Shown in pieces: positions 16,856 to 26,741 of a DNA stretch of 64,000 nt. Position numbers and translations under genes: made by a program. The stretch is from Anaeromonas gelatinilytica. Lineage in GTDB: Bacteria; Bacillota; Clostridia; Tissierellales; SIT17. The number at the start of each line of letters is the position of its first letter. Position 1 is the first letter of the stretch. The notes below the pieces were generated by a model. The model was not told the DNA's origin, did not search any database, and saw only the letters and a list, made by a program, of their open reading frames with translations. Where the stretch lies: positions 87,018-151,017 of the forward strand of contig NZ_WSFU01000119.1 of NCBI RefSeq assembly GCF_016820635.1, written 5' to 3'.

Positions 16856-17899
16856 TTATTCAGGAAAAATTGCATCTACGAAATCTTCAGAATCAAAATC
16901 TTGCAAGTCATTTATTCCTTCACCTACGCCTACTAATTTAACAGGTACATCTAACTCTGATTGAACTGCAAATACAACACCACCTTTTGCAGTTCCATCT
17001 AATTTAGTTAATGCTATTCCTGTAATATCACAAGCTTCTTTAAATACTTTAGCCTGCATAATAGCATTCTGTCCAGTTGTAGCATCAACTACAAGTAACA
17101 CTTCCTTATTTGCATCAGGATATTCTCTAGCTACAACCCTAAAAATCTTATTTAATTCATTCATTAAATTCTTTTTATTATGAAGCCTACCAGCAGTATC
17201 ACATATTAATATATCAACATTTCTTGCTTTGGCAGCCTGTATCCCATCAAATATAACAGCAGCAGGATCTGAACCTTCACTATGAGATATAATATCTACA
17301 TTTGCTCTATTTGCCCATTCACCAAGTTGTTCTATTGCTGCTGCTCTAAAAGTATCTCCAGCAGTTAATAATACTTTTCTACCTTCTTCTTTAAACCTAT
17401 ATGCTAATTTTCCTATTGTAGTAGTTTTTCCTACTCCATTAACCCCTACAACTAATAAAATGGCAGGATATGGATTAATGTTCAATTTATTTTTTCCATC
17501 TACATCCTCAAGAATTTCTTTTAATTCTTCTTTGAGAATTAATTTAATATCATTCGCATCAGTTATTTTTCTTTCCTTAACTTTATCCTTAACTTCTTCT
17601 ATTATTCTTTCTGTAGTTTCAAAACCAATATCTGCCATTATAAGTACTTCTTCTAATTCTTCAAAAAGCTCATCATCAATTTTCTGATAAGATTTAATTA
17701 TATCATCAACTTTATCAGATATTCCTCTTTTAGTTTTTTCTAATCCTTTTTTAAATCTACTAAGAAAACCTTCTCTATTTTTTTCAATATTATCTATAGA
17801 TGCATTCTCCTCTACTTCACTATCTTTCAATGATTTATTTTCTACATTTTCATTACTTTTTTCTTCATCTTTATATTTTTTTAAAAATTTATTAAACAT
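16856..17899 (-). CDS. ftsY: Signal recognition particle receptor FtsY
   Basis: FtsY is the membrane-associated receptor that docks the SRP-ribosome complex at the Sec translocon. The 347-residue protein has a charged N-terminal A region (about 1-55), an NG GTPase core with GVNGVGKTTTIGKLA near 155, DTAGRLHNK near 235 and TKLDGTAKGG near 300. It follows smc by 10 bases, the Bacillus order. Confidence 0.97.
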   Translation of the reverse strand: MFNKFLKKYKDEEKSNENVENKSLKDSEVEENASIDNIEKNREGFLSRFKKGLEKTKRGISDKVDDIIKSYQKIDDELFEELEEVLIMADIGFETTERIIEEVKDKVKERKITDANDIKLILKEELKEILEDVDGKNKLNINPYPAILLVVGVNGVGKTTTIGKLAYRFKEEGRKVLLTAGDTFRAAAIEQLGEWANRANVDIISHSEGSDPAAVIFDGIQAAKARNVDILICDTAGRLHNKKNLMNELNKIFRVVAREYPDANKEVLLVVDATTGQNAIMQAKVFKEACDITGIALTKLDGTAKGGVVFAVQSELDVPVKLVGVGEGINDLQDFDSEDFVDAIFPE

Positions 17900-17909
17900 T
17901 TTCTTCCTC

Positions 17910-20900
17910 CTAACTAACTTTTTCTTCCATTATATCCATAAGTTTTACAGATAATAATTTACTTACACCATTTTCCTCCATTGTCACACCATACAATGAA
18001 TCTACTGCCTCCATAGTACCTTTTCTATGAGTTATAACAATGAATTGAGTTTTATCAGAAAACTGTCTAAGATATTCAGAAAATCTAACTACATTGGCAT
18101 CATCCAAAGCTGCTTCTATTTCATCTAAAACACAAAATGGAGTAGGTTTAAGTTTTAAAATTGCAAATAATAATGATATTGCTGTTAATGATTTTTCTCC
18201 TCCAGATAAAAGACTAATACTTTGTAATTTTTTCCCTGGTGGCTGGGCCTTTATTTCTATAGGACTTGTAAGTACATTTTCTTCATCAACTAAATATATA
18301 TCTGATTTTCCGCCTCCAAATAATTGAGAAAATATATCTTTAAAATTATTCTTAATAACATTAAAATTCTCTAAAAATTGTTCTTTCATCTTTTTTTCCA
18401 TATCATCAATTACTTTTTCTAAACTCTTCTGAGCATTTATTAAATCCTCTTTCTGTTTTATCAGAAATTCATATCTTTCTGATACTTCTTTATACTGATT
18501 AATAGACTCAATATTTACATTACCAAGAGTCTTTATTTTTCTTTTTATATCCCTTACATTATTTTGAACTTTTGTTACGTTTTCTATTTCTACTTTATAA
18601 TCTAAAGCCATTTGATATGTTAATTCATATTCATCCCATAATTTATTATTATAGTTTTCTAATTGAGTTTCATATTTTGCTAATTTAATTTCCATTGCAT
18701 TAATACTATTTTGAAGTTCTGATATACTTTCGTTCATCTTTTTTAATTTTTCTTGTTCTTTATAAAATGTGTCCATATATAAAGTTCTTTTATTTTTAAT
18801 TTTAATTAAATCTGAATTACACTTAGAAAGTTTTTCTTGTAATTCTTCTTTTTCTTGAACTAATTTTTCAATTACATTCTCACTTTTTTCTATTCCTTTT
18901 CTCTTATTATTTATATCTGTTTCTATATTTTTTCTTTTATTTAATAAATTTTCAATTTCTTTTTCTAATCTTGAAGAAGTATTAATAATTTCTTCATTTT
19001 TTTGTTCTATAGAAGCTAATTTAATCTTCATCTTTATTATTTCATCATTTAAAGCTTTAATTTCTTGTACTTTTTTTTCATAATCTTTTACTTCTGAATC
19101 TATATTATCCTTAGTTAAATTATTTTTTCTTTCTAAACTCTTAATTTCTTCTTTTATATTATTAATTTGTATAATTGAATCTTCCTTCTCACTATCAAGA
19201 CTTTCAATCTCATTTAAATATTTATTAATTCTAGTCTCTTTGTCTTTTAATTGATCATTAAAAGTTTTAATTTTATTTTTCATACTACCTATATTAATTT
19301 TCAAAGATCCTATTTTATCATTTGATTGTTCTAAAATATCCTCAGACTTACTAATTTCATCTTTTAATGAAGTATACACTTTAACTAAATTATTATACTT
19401 TTCAACGGAATTATGAATATCCTCTTTTAATATATCAATTTCTCTATTCCTACCTATTAAACTATTATTTGACCCCTTATAATTTCCACCGGTCATAGAA
19501 CCACCAGGATTAAAAACATCTCCATCTAAAGTTACAATTTTAAGAGAATTATTAATCTTTTTAGAAACAAATATCCCTGTATCCAAATCTTTCACGATTA
19601 ATGTTCTACCCAAAAGATACTCAAATATATCCTTAAATTCCTTATCAAATTTTATAATCTTTGAAGCTATCCCTAAAACTCCATCCTCTTGTAAAACATT
19701 GGATTCATGTTTATTAAGCTGTCTACCTTTAATAGCTTCTTGAGGTAAAAATGTAACTCTTCCTAATTTATTTTTTTTCAAATATTCAATAAGTCTCTTA
19801 GCATCATCTTTTTTCTCGGTTACTATATTTTGGGCTGATGCTCCTATTGCTATCTCTATAGCTTTATCATACTTTTCTTCTACTTTTAATAATTCAGCTA
19901 CTACACCCTTAAAACCTTTTTGTAAATTTCTATCCTTTTTACATGCTATTAAGATATTTTTAACTCCTTTATAATATCCCTCATATTGTTCCTTCATATT
20001 TTCTAGCATCTTAAGTTTTGAATTCTTACTTTGAATATCTCCCTTTAAATCATTAAGTTTATCAGAAGTTTCTTCACTATTTTCCTTTAAAGTTTCAATC
20101 TTACTTATTAATTTCATCTTATTTTCATTAGATGATTCTAATTTAATATTTAAATCTTCAAGTTCATCACTTACACTACAAATATCACTTTCAAATTGTT
20201 TCTTATCTTTTATTAATTGATTTTTTTCTTCCAATATCTGTTCTAATCTTTTATCTATATTCTTATAAAAAGATTCTAATGTATTTATTTCACCTTTTTT
20301 TTCAGTTATATAATTTAATAAATCAATTATACTATTTTTTTTATCTTCAATATTTTTTTCAACAGATTGAACTTTTTCTTCTTTTAATTTTAATCTATTT
20401 ATTTTTTCATCTAATGTGTTTTTTAAATCATTCATAGAGAAATTTATTTTTTCTTTTTCTTCATATAAATCGTCTATTTCTTTATTCTTTTTCTCATAAT
20501 TTTTAATAGTATCTTCTAAATCTAATTTTAATCTGTTAATCTCTCTATTTAAATAAGTAATTCTCTCATTACTTATTTTATAATCTCCCACTTTTTTCTC
20601 ATTTTCACTTTGAATTTCTTGTTTCTTATCTTGTATTCTCTCAATATCCTTATCTAACTTTTCTATTAATTCTTTTACTTCTTGAAATTTATCTTCTATT
20701 TGATTTTTCTTTTTATTATTAAATTTATATTGTTTTTCAACCAAATCTTTCTGTTGATTTAAATGCTTTACCTGATCTTTTAATCTGATAATCTCTCTTA
20801 TAAATAAATTAATTTCCATTTCTTTTAAATCTTTAGATAATCTCAAATATTTTTCGGCTTTATCAGATTGAGCCTTAAGAGGTTCTATTTGTTTATATAA

Positions 20901-21491
20901 CTCTTCTTCTATATCACTGATTCTAACTAAATTATCTCTAGTTTTTTCTAATTTCTTTTCAGATTCTTTTTTTCTAGTTTTATACTTTACAATGCCAACA
21001 GCTTCTTCTATAAGATTTCTTCTATCTTCAGATTTAGTTGATAAAATTTCCTCTATCTTGCCTTGTCCTATTATAGAATAACCATCAGTACCAACTCCAG
21101 TATCCATAAATAATTCTCTAATATCCTTTAGTCTAGTTGAACTCTTATTTATATAATATTCACTTTCTCCTGATCGAAAAACTCGTCTAGTTACACTTAC
21201 TTCAGAAAAATCAATAGGTATTTCTTTATCTTTATTATCTAAAACAAGAGTCACCTCTCCAAAACCCAATGGTCTACGTTTAGAAGTACCAGAAAATATA
21301 ACATCTTCCATTTTACTTCCTCTTAATGTTTTAGCACTCTGTTCTCCTAAAACCCATCTTATAGCATCTGATATATTACTTTTTCCACTTCCATTTGGTC
21401 CTACCACTCCTGTTATTCCATCTTCAAAATCTATAGTAGTTTTATTAGCAAAAGATTTAAATCCTTGTAATTCTAACCTTTTTAAATACAT
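17910..21491 (-). CDS. smc: Chromosome partition protein Smc
   Basis: Smc is the ATPase core of the Smc-ScpAB condensin; it extrudes DNA loops from parS-ParB sites and helps separate sister chromosomes. The 1193-residue protein has Walker A GPNGSGKSN near 32-40, a first coiled coil of about 170-500, a hinge near 515-670 (with GSMTGGNYKGSNNS), a second coiled coil to about 1015, signature LLSGGEKSL near 1098, and Walker B CVLDEIEAALDD near 1122. The length is normal and there is no frameshift. Confidence 0.97.
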   Translation of the reverse strand: MYLKRLELQGFKSFANKTTIDFEDGITGVVGPNGSGKSNISDAIRWVLGEQSAKTLRGSKMEDVIFSGTSKRRPLGFGEVTLVLDNKDKEIPIDFSEVSVTRRVFRSGESEYYINKSSTRLKDIRELFMDTGVGTDGYSIIGQGKIEEILSTKSEDRRNLIEEAVGIVKYKTRKKESEKKLEKTRDNLVRISDIEEELYKQIEPLKAQSDKAEKYLRLSKDLKEMEINLFIREIIRLKDQVKHLNQQKDLVEKQYKFNNKKKNQIEDKFQEVKELIEKLDKDIERIQDKKQEIQSENEKKVGDYKISNERITYLNREINRLKLDLEDTIKNYEKKNKEIDDLYEEKEKINFSMNDLKNTLDEKINRLKLKEEKVQSVEKNIEDKKNSIIDLLNYITEKKGEINTLESFYKNIDKRLEQILEEKNQLIKDKKQFESDICSVSDELEDLNIKLESSNENKMKLISKIETLKENSEETSDKLNDLKGDIQSKNSKLKMLENMKEQYEGYYKGVKNILIACKKDRNLQKGFKGVVAELLKVEEKYDKAIEIAIGASAQNIVTEKKDDAKRLIEYLKKNKLGRVTFLPQEAIKGRQLNKHESNVLQEDGVLGIASKIIKFDKEFKDIFEYLLGRTLIVKDLDTGIFVSKKINNSLKIVTLDGDVFNPGGSMTGGNYKGSNNSLIGRNREIDILKEDIHNSVEKYNNLVKVYTSLKDEISKSEDILEQSNDKIGSLKINIGSMKNKIKTFNDQLKDKETRINKYLNEIESLDSEKEDSIIQINNIKEEIKSLERKNNLTKDNIDSEVKDYEKKVQEIKALNDEIIKMKIKLASIEQKNEEIINTSSRLEKEIENLLNKRKNIETDINNKRKGIEKSENVIEKLVQEKEELQEKLSKCNSDLIKIKNKRTLYMDTFYKEQEKLKKMNESISELQNSINAMEIKLAKYETQLENYNNKLWDEYELTYQMALDYKVEIENVTKVQNNVRDIKRKIKTLGNVNIESINQYKEVSERYEFLIKQKEDLINAQKSLEKVIDDMEKKMKEQFLENFNVIKNNFKDIFSQLFGGGKSDIYLVDEENVLTSPIEIKAQPPGKKLQSISLLSGGEKSLTAISLLFAILKLKPTPFCVLDEIEAALDDANVVRFSEYLRQFSDKTQFIVITHRKGTMEAVDSLYGVTMEENGVSKLLSVKLMDIMEEKVS

Positions 21492-21519
21492 ATTATTCCC
21501 CTCTTTTTTCCATAGAAAA

Positions 21520-22590
21520 TTATATTAAATTATGTTCAGCTAAATATCTTTCTGTAAAATATTTCCTATTCAACTTATATTTATCAGTTCCATCATTTAT
21601 TATTATTTCATCTCCACTATTTGTTCCTAAAATCTTTACTCTAAAATTTTGTTTAAGTTTCTTTAAATTCTCACCTTTAAACCCTACAAAATTTGAAACA
21701 TACTTGTTATTTAAACTAACAATTAATTCCTTCGATTTAAATTTATTTTCATCAATAAACATTTCTAATACATCACTATATATCTTAGATTCAATAATCT
21801 GTCTAATTGCAGGATGAAATGGTCCTACTATAACATCTTTATTCAAGGATATATTATCAGTAGGCTGTAATCCTATTCGAATTACTGGTATATCATAATA
21901 TTCAAAAAGCATTAAAATATCTTTAACATAATCTATAGTCTTATTAATAGTCAAAGGTTCATACTCTCCACTTTTATATAACTCTTCTAAATAAGTTTCT
22001 TTAACTACTAATGTAGGATAAATTCTTACTAAATTTGGACTAAGTTTAATAAACTCTTTTGCAGTAAATAATGATTTGAATTTTGTATCTCCTACAAGAC
22101 CAACCATCATTTGTAACCCTAACTCAAAATCATTTTTCTTTATAAGATCTACAGCATGATAAACATCACTTATATCATGACCTCTATTACTCTTGATAAG
22201 TACATCATTATCCATAGATTGTACTCCTAATTCAATTATATCAACACTACAACCCTTTAAGTTTTCGATTATTTCACAATCGATATAATCCGGCCTAGTA
22301 GACAATCTGATTTTATGAATCTTTCCATTATCCTTATATCTCTTTGCTATACTTAAAAGTGATTTTTGAGTACTTATATCTAATCCTGTAAAGCTTCCGC
22401 CAAAAAAAGCTACTTCTTTTATAGAATCTTTTTGCATAGTATTCAAATTTTTTTCAATAATTTCAACAACTTCTTCCTCAGTAATCTCTGTATCTAATCC
22501 AGTAATTTTTCTCTGATTACAAAAAACACAATCATGAGGACAGCCTCTATGAGGTATAAAAATAGGTATTATATAATATTTTTTATTCAT
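21520..22590 (-). CDS. Radical SAM protein, Elp3-like family
   Basis: A 356-residue radical S-adenosylmethionine enzyme. Cysteines C17, C21 and C24 in RGCPHDCVFC form the [4Fe-4S] cluster site; the SAM-binding glycine motif GGSFTG follows near 64-69. The rest resembles the radical SAM half of Elp3, the tRNA wobble-uridine modifying enzyme, but no acetyltransferase domain is visible, so full Elp3 activity is unlikely. It is commonly seen beside rnc in Clostridia. Its start shares one base with the rnc stop codon, so the two are co-translated. The substrate is not known. Confidence 0.78.
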   Translation of the reverse strand: MNKKYYIIPIFIPHRGCPHDCVFCNQRKITGLDTEITEEEVVEIIEKNLNTMQKDSIKEVAFFGGSFTGLDISTQKSLLSIAKRYKDNGKIHKIRLSTRPDYIDCEIIENLKGCSVDIIELGVQSMDNDVLIKSNRGHDISDVYHAVDLIKKNDFELGLQMMVGLVGDTKFKSLFTAKEFIKLSPNLVRIYPTLVVKETYLEELYKSGEYEPLTINKTIDYVKDILMLFEYYDIPVIRIGLQPTDNISLNKDVIVGPFHPAIRQIIESKIYSDVLEMFIDENKFKSKELIVSLNNKYVSNFVGFKGENLKKLKQNFRVKILGTNSGDEIIINDGTDKYKLNRKYFTERYLAEHNLI

Positions 22591-23303
22591 TATTTTTCAA
22601 CTCTTTTCAAAGCTACTTTAGCTGCTGCTTGTTCAGCTTCTTTCTTGCTAGTTCCTTTACCCTTACCTAAAACTCTATTATCATTTAAAACTTCCACGAA
22701 AAAACTTTTATTATGATCAGGTCCCTCTTCTTTAATAACTTTATACTCAATAGGATATTTATTATCTTTTTGAATTAATTCTTGAAGTTCTGTTTTATAA
22801 TCTAATAATAATTCACCATTTACAGCATCTTCAATAGTTTCCAATAAATTTCCCAATATAAATCTTCTTGAAACACTAATTCCACCATCTATATATATAG
22901 CTCCTATTATTGCTTCAAATGCATCAGATAATATACTCGTTCTAGTTCTACCACCAGTAGCTTCTTCCCCTTTTCCAAGTAATAAAAATTCTCCAATTTT
23001 TAGCTTTCTTGCACTCTCGGCTAATGATGCTTCACATACCACCAATGCACGAATTTTTGTGAGCTCTCCTTCCGGATAACTCTCATATTTATTAAATATA
23101 TAATCACTAATGACTAAACCTAAAACCGAATCTCCTAAAAATTCTAATCTTTCATTATACTTTAAATCTCTTTTTTTATATTCATTAGCAAAAGAACTAT
23201 GAGTTAATGCTCTATTTAGTAATTTAGTATCGTTAAATTTATAATTAATAATATTTTCAAACTCTACTAATTTATCTTTTATTTTTTTAGATAAATTTTT
23301 CAT
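22590..23303 (-). CDS. rnc: Ribonuclease III
   Basis: RNase III cuts double-stranded RNA, processing rRNA precursors and structured mRNAs. The 237-residue protein has the catalytic signature ERLEFLGDSVLGLV near 48-61, a second acidic pair in SDAFEAIIGAIYID, and a C-terminal dsRNA-binding domain ending KKEAEQAAAKVALK. It heads the rnc-radical SAM-smc-ftsY group. The region upstream has TTGCAT and TAAACT 18 bases apart on the minus strand, a possible promoter. Confidence 0.97.
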   Translation of the reverse strand: MKNLSKKIKDKLVEFENIINYKFNDTKLLNRALTHSSFANEYKKRDLKYNERLEFLGDSVLGLVISDYIFNKYESYPEGELTKIRALVVCEASLAESARKLKIGEFLLLGKGEEATGGRTRTSILSDAFEAIIGAIYIDGGISVSRRFILGNLLETIEDAVNGELLLDYKTELQELIQKDNKYPIEYKVIKEEGPDHNKSFFVEVLNDNRVLGKGKGTSKKEAEQAAAKVALKRVEK

Positions 23304-23446
23304 ATAATCCCTCCAATCATATAGATATAATTGAAGATATTTTAAATATTAATCTAAAACATTTTCAAATATACCCTTCTATAGTTTACTATAATTAGCA
23401 CTTATGATGCAAATTCTTTCAATTTAATTCTCATATTAATAAACAA

Positions 23447-23467
23447 AAGTCGACATTAAGCCGACTT
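23447..23467 (-). terminator. Terminator after fabF
   Basis: On the minus strand AAGTCG and CGACTT pair around a 9-base loop and are followed by TTGTTT. It lies directly after the fabF stop codon and ends the fatty-acid operon. The remaining 140 bases to rnc hold no gene. Confidence 0.7.
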
Positions 23468-24712
23468 CTACTTATCTGTATATCTTTTTAATAATATAGA
23501 TGCATTATGTCCTCCAAATCCTAAAGAATTTGATAATGCATAATTAACTTCTTGATTAACAGCTGTATTAGGAACATAATTAAGATCACATTCTTCATCT
23601 TTATTAGTTAAATTTATAGTTGGTGGTATTATTCCATTCTTAATTGCTAATGCAGTTGCAATAGCCTCTATACCTCCAGCCGCGCCTAATAAATGACCCG
23701 TCATTGATTTAGTCGAACTTACTTTAACATTATATGATAAATCCTCAAATAAATTCTTTATTGCAATTGTTTCAAACTTATCATTATAATAAGTGGATGT
23801 ACCATGAGCATTAATATAATCAACTTCAGATTTGTCTATATTTCCATCTTTAATTGCTAATTCCATAGCACGTTTCGCTCCACTTCCATCTTCCAAAGGA
23901 GTTGTTATATGATTTGCATCACATGTTGCTCCATATCCTACTACTTCGGCATATATATCAGCACCTCTTTTAAATGCATGTTCCAATGTTTCCATTACAA
24001 GTATACCAGAGCCTTCTCCCATTACAAAACCATCTCTGTCTTTATCAAAAGGTCTACTCGCCTTTTTAGGTTCATCATTATTAGTAGATAAAGCCTTCAT
24101 AGACGAAAAACCTGCTAAGGCCATCGGTGTGATTGAAGCTTCTGTTCCTCCAGTTATTAAAACATCAGCATCTCCTCTCTGTAACACTTTAAATGCATCT
24201 CCTACAGCATTAGTTGATGATGCACAAGCAGTTACAACCGTTTCATTAGGTCCTTTAGCGTTAAATGTAATTGCTATTTGACCAGCAGCCATATTTCCTA
24301 TCATCATTGGTATAAAGAAAGGACTTACCCTTTTTGGCCCTTTGCTCATTAACTTTTCTTTTTGTTTTTCAAAAGTATCTATACCTCCGATTCCAGAACC
24401 AAGTATTACTCCAAACCTATCATTATCTATCTCTTCAATATTCAATTTAGCATCATTTACAGCCAATTTTGAAGCCGATACTGCAAATTGAGTATATCTA
24501 TCCATCCTCTTAGCTTCTTTTTTATCTATATAATTAACAGGATCAAAATCCTTAACTTCTGCAGCTATCTTTGTTGAATATTCTGAGACATCAAATCGAG
24601 ATATGTGATCTATACCACTTTCACCATTTATTAAAGATTTCCAAAAATCATCTTTACCAATCCCTATAGGACTAATAACTCCAATTCCCGTTATAACTAC
24701 TCTATTATTCAT
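23468..24712 (-). CDS. fabF: 3-oxoacyl-[acyl-carrier-protein] synthase II FabF
   Basis: FabF is the elongating condensing enzyme of type II fatty acid synthesis, joining malonyl-ACP to acyl-ACP. The 414-residue protein has the catalytic triad Cys163 (TACASSTNA), His303 (NAHGTST) and His340 ([10 protein letters not shown]), plus the GFGGHN glycine loop near the C-terminus. It is the last gene of the FapR-controlled operon; a hairpin separates it from acpP. Confidence 0.97.
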   Translation of the reverse strand: MNNRVVITGIGVISPIGIGKDDFWKSLINGESGIDHISRFDVSEYSTKIAAEVKDFDPVNYIDKKEAKRMDRYTQFAVSASKLAVNDAKLNIEEIDNDRFGVILGSGIGGIDTFEKQKEKLMSKGPKRVSPFFIPMMIGNMAAGQIAITFNAKGPNETVVTACASSTNAVGDAFKVLQRGDADVLITGGTEASITPMALAGFSSMKALSTNNDEPKKASRPFDKDRDGFVMGEGSGILVMETLEHAFKRGADIYAEVVGYGATCDANHITTPLEDGSGAKRAMELAIKDGNIDKSEVDYINAHGTSTYYNDKFETIAIKNLFEDLSYNVKVSSTKSMTGHLLGAAGGIEAIATALAIKNGIIPPTINLTNKDEECDLNYVPNTAVNQEVNYALSNSLGFGGHNASILLKRYTDK

Positions 24713-24746
24713 AATTTACCTCCTAAATAGAAGTTTTAATATTAAA

Positions 24747-24767
24747 GTCCCGTCATAGGCGGGACCT
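24747..24767 (-). terminator. Attenuating hairpin between acpP and fabF
   Basis: The GC-rich stem GTCCCG/CGGGAC with a 7-base loop is followed by TTTAATATTAAAA on the minus strand, 10 bases after the acpP stop. As a partial terminator it would leave acpP, needed in large amounts, more abundant than fabF. Confidence 0.55.
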
Positions 24768-24777
24768 TAATGAAACA

Positions 24778-25005
24778 TTATTTATGATCATTTATATAAT
24801 CTACTGCATCCTTCACTTTAGAAATTTTCTCAGCATCCTCATCAGGTATTTCTATTTCAAATTCCTCTTCAATTGCCATTATAAGTTCAACCACATCTAA
24901 TGAATCAGCATCTAAATCATCTTGAAAAGATGACTCTAATTTAATATCATCTTTTTCAACATCTAATTGTTCTGCTACAATATCCTTTAACTTTTCTAAT
25001 ACCAT
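24778..25005 (-). CDS. acpP: Acyl carrier protein
   Basis: ACP carries growing acyl chains on a phosphopantetheine arm. The 75-residue acidic protein has the attachment serine at position 35 in the motif [10 protein letters not shown] strong AGGAGG ribosome-binding site precedes the ATG. It lies between fabG and fabF in the fab operon. Confidence 0.98.
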   Translation of the reverse strand: MVLEKLKDIVAEQLDVEKDDIKLESSFQDDLDADSLDVVELIMAIEEEFEIEIPDEDAEKISKVKDAVDYINDHK

Positions 25006-25026
25006 TTACTTACACCTCCTTTCAAT

Positions 25027-25770
25027 TTATACAGATAATCCTCCATCAACTACTATAGTTTGACCAGTAATATATTGAGATAAATCACTGGATAAAAATA
25101 ATACTGCATTTGCTACATCTAAAGCACTTCCAAATTTCCCTAAAGATATATTTTTAAGATATTCTTCTTTTATATCTTCATTTAAATTATCAGTCATTTC
25201 TGTTTGAATAAAACCTGGTGCTATAGCGTTTACTCTTATATTTTTCTTTCCTATTTCCTTAGATAATGACTTAGTAAAACCTATTATACCAGCTTTTGAC
25301 GCAGCATAATTACATTGTCCAGGATTACCCGTTATACCAACTACAGAACTAATATTTATAATACTTCCACTTTTTTGTTTCATCATTTTTCTTATAATGG
25401 ATTTACTTACATTAAAAGTTCCTTTAAGATTAACTTCTATAACATCATCCCATTCTTCCTCTTTCATTCTCATAATTAAATTATCTCTTGTTATTCCTGC
25501 ATTATTAACTAATATATCAATTTTTTCGAATTTTTCATAGGCCTCTTTTATTAATTTTTTCGCCTCATCCATTTTTGATATATCTGCTTTTATTGCATAT
25601 GCATTTCTACCCATATCTTTAATCATATCTACTACTTCTGTAGCCTTCTTTGCATTATTAGAATAATTTATGACAATATCAGCACCATTCTTAGCCAAAA
25701 TAAGAGCAATCTCCTTACCAATTCCTCTTGAACCTCCAGTTATAATAGCATTTTTTCCATTAAGATTCAT
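25027..25770 (-). CDS. fabG: 3-oxoacyl-[acyl-carrier-protein] reductase FabG
   Basis: FabG reduces 3-ketoacyl-ACP with NADPH. It is a 247-residue short-chain dehydrogenase: cofactor motif TGGSRGIG at 11-18, NNAG at 89-92, and the catalytic Ser142, Tyr155 and Lys159 (YAASK). The C-terminal YITGQTIVVDGG is characteristic. It is located between fabD and acpP. Confidence 0.97.
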   Translation of the reverse strand: MNLNGKNAIITGGSRGIGKEIALILAKNGADIVINYSNNAKKATEVVDMIKDMGRNAYAIKADISKMDEAKKLIKEAYEKFEKIDILVNNAGITRDNLIMRMKEEEWDDVIEVNLKGTFNVSKSIIRKMMKQKSGSIINISSVVGITGNPGQCNYAASKAGIIGFTKSLSKEIGKKNIRVNAIAPGFIQTEMTDNLNEDIKEEYLKNISLGKFGSALDVANAVLFLSSDLSQYITGQTIVVDGGLSV

Positions 25771-25784
25771 TTAAATCACCCCAA

Positions 25785-26720
25785 TTAATTTATACTATCT
25801 ATTGAATCTAAATCCTTAATATTTTCTATTTTTTTAATTTCAACTTTAATCTTATGCTTTCTTGAAATTTTCTTTATGAAAGTAGATAATGATTTCCCAG
25901 GACCAATTTCAATAAATCTTGTAACTCCATCATTCAACATTCTTTCAATTGACTGCTGCCAATAAACGGAATTATAAACTTGTTTTTTTAATAGTTCTTT
26001 AACATCTTCTTCAACAACATAATCTCCAGTAACATTAGATATAAGATCACAATTCATTGATTTTATATCTATATTTTTTAAATCATTCTCTAATTTATCC
26101 CCTGCCGGCTTTAATAAACTTGAATGAAAAGGAGCACTTACAGGTAATATTACTGATTTTTTTGCTCCATATTCTTTTGCTAATTTTGAAGCTTTTTCTA
26201 CTACTCGTGCTTCACCAGATATAACTATTTGCCCAGGACAATTATAGTTTGCTACTTCTATTATACCTTCATTTTTTATATCATTTATTAATTTATTAGT
26301 ATCTTCAATACTCATTTCGATTAAGGCAGCCATCTTTCCTTCACCTGCAGGCACAGTTTCCTGCATATATTTACCTCTACTCTTAACTAATTTCACTGCA
26401 TCTTCAAAGTCTATTGCCTCAGTATATACTAATGCTGTATACTCTCCCAAACTTAATCCTGCAGTAACTTCTGCTTTTAATCCTTTATCCTCTAATACCT
26501 TCAATATAGCATAAGATGTAGTTAAAATAGCAGGTTGTGTTATCTCAGTCAATGAAAGTTCTTCCATTGGACCATCAAAACATAATTCTTTCATATTTAT
26601 TCCTAATATCTTTTCTGATTTATCAAATATGTTTTTTGCAATCGGATAATTGTCATAAAAATCCTTTCCCATTCCAACATACTGAGAACCTTGACCTGGA
26701 AATACAAAAGCTGTTTTCAT
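25785..26720 (-). CDS. fabD: Malonyl CoA-acyl carrier protein transacylase FabD
   Basis: FabD moves malonyl groups from CoA to ACP. The 311-residue protein has the GQGSQ motif at 9-13, the catalytic serine at position 90 in GLSLGEYTA, and the active-site histidine at 199 in SAPFHS. It lies 21 bases after fabK and 14 bases before fabG. Confidence 0.97.
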   Translation of the reverse strand: MKTAFVFPGQGSQYVGMGKDFYDNYPIAKNIFDKSEKILGINMKELCFDGPMEELSLTEITQPAILTTSYAILKVLEDKGLKAEVTAGLSLGEYTALVYTEAIDFEDAVKLVKSRGKYMQETVPAGEGKMAALIEMSIEDTNKLINDIKNEGIIEVANYNCPGQIVISGEARVVEKASKLAKEYGAKKSVILPVSAPFHSSLLKPAGDKLENDLKNIDIKSMNCDLISNVTGDYVVEEDVKELLKKQVYNSVYWQQSIERMLNDGVTRFIEIGPGKSLSTFIKKISRKHKIKVEIKKIENIKDLDSIDSIN

Positions 26721-26741
26721 AAATATTCTCCTTTCGCTAAT

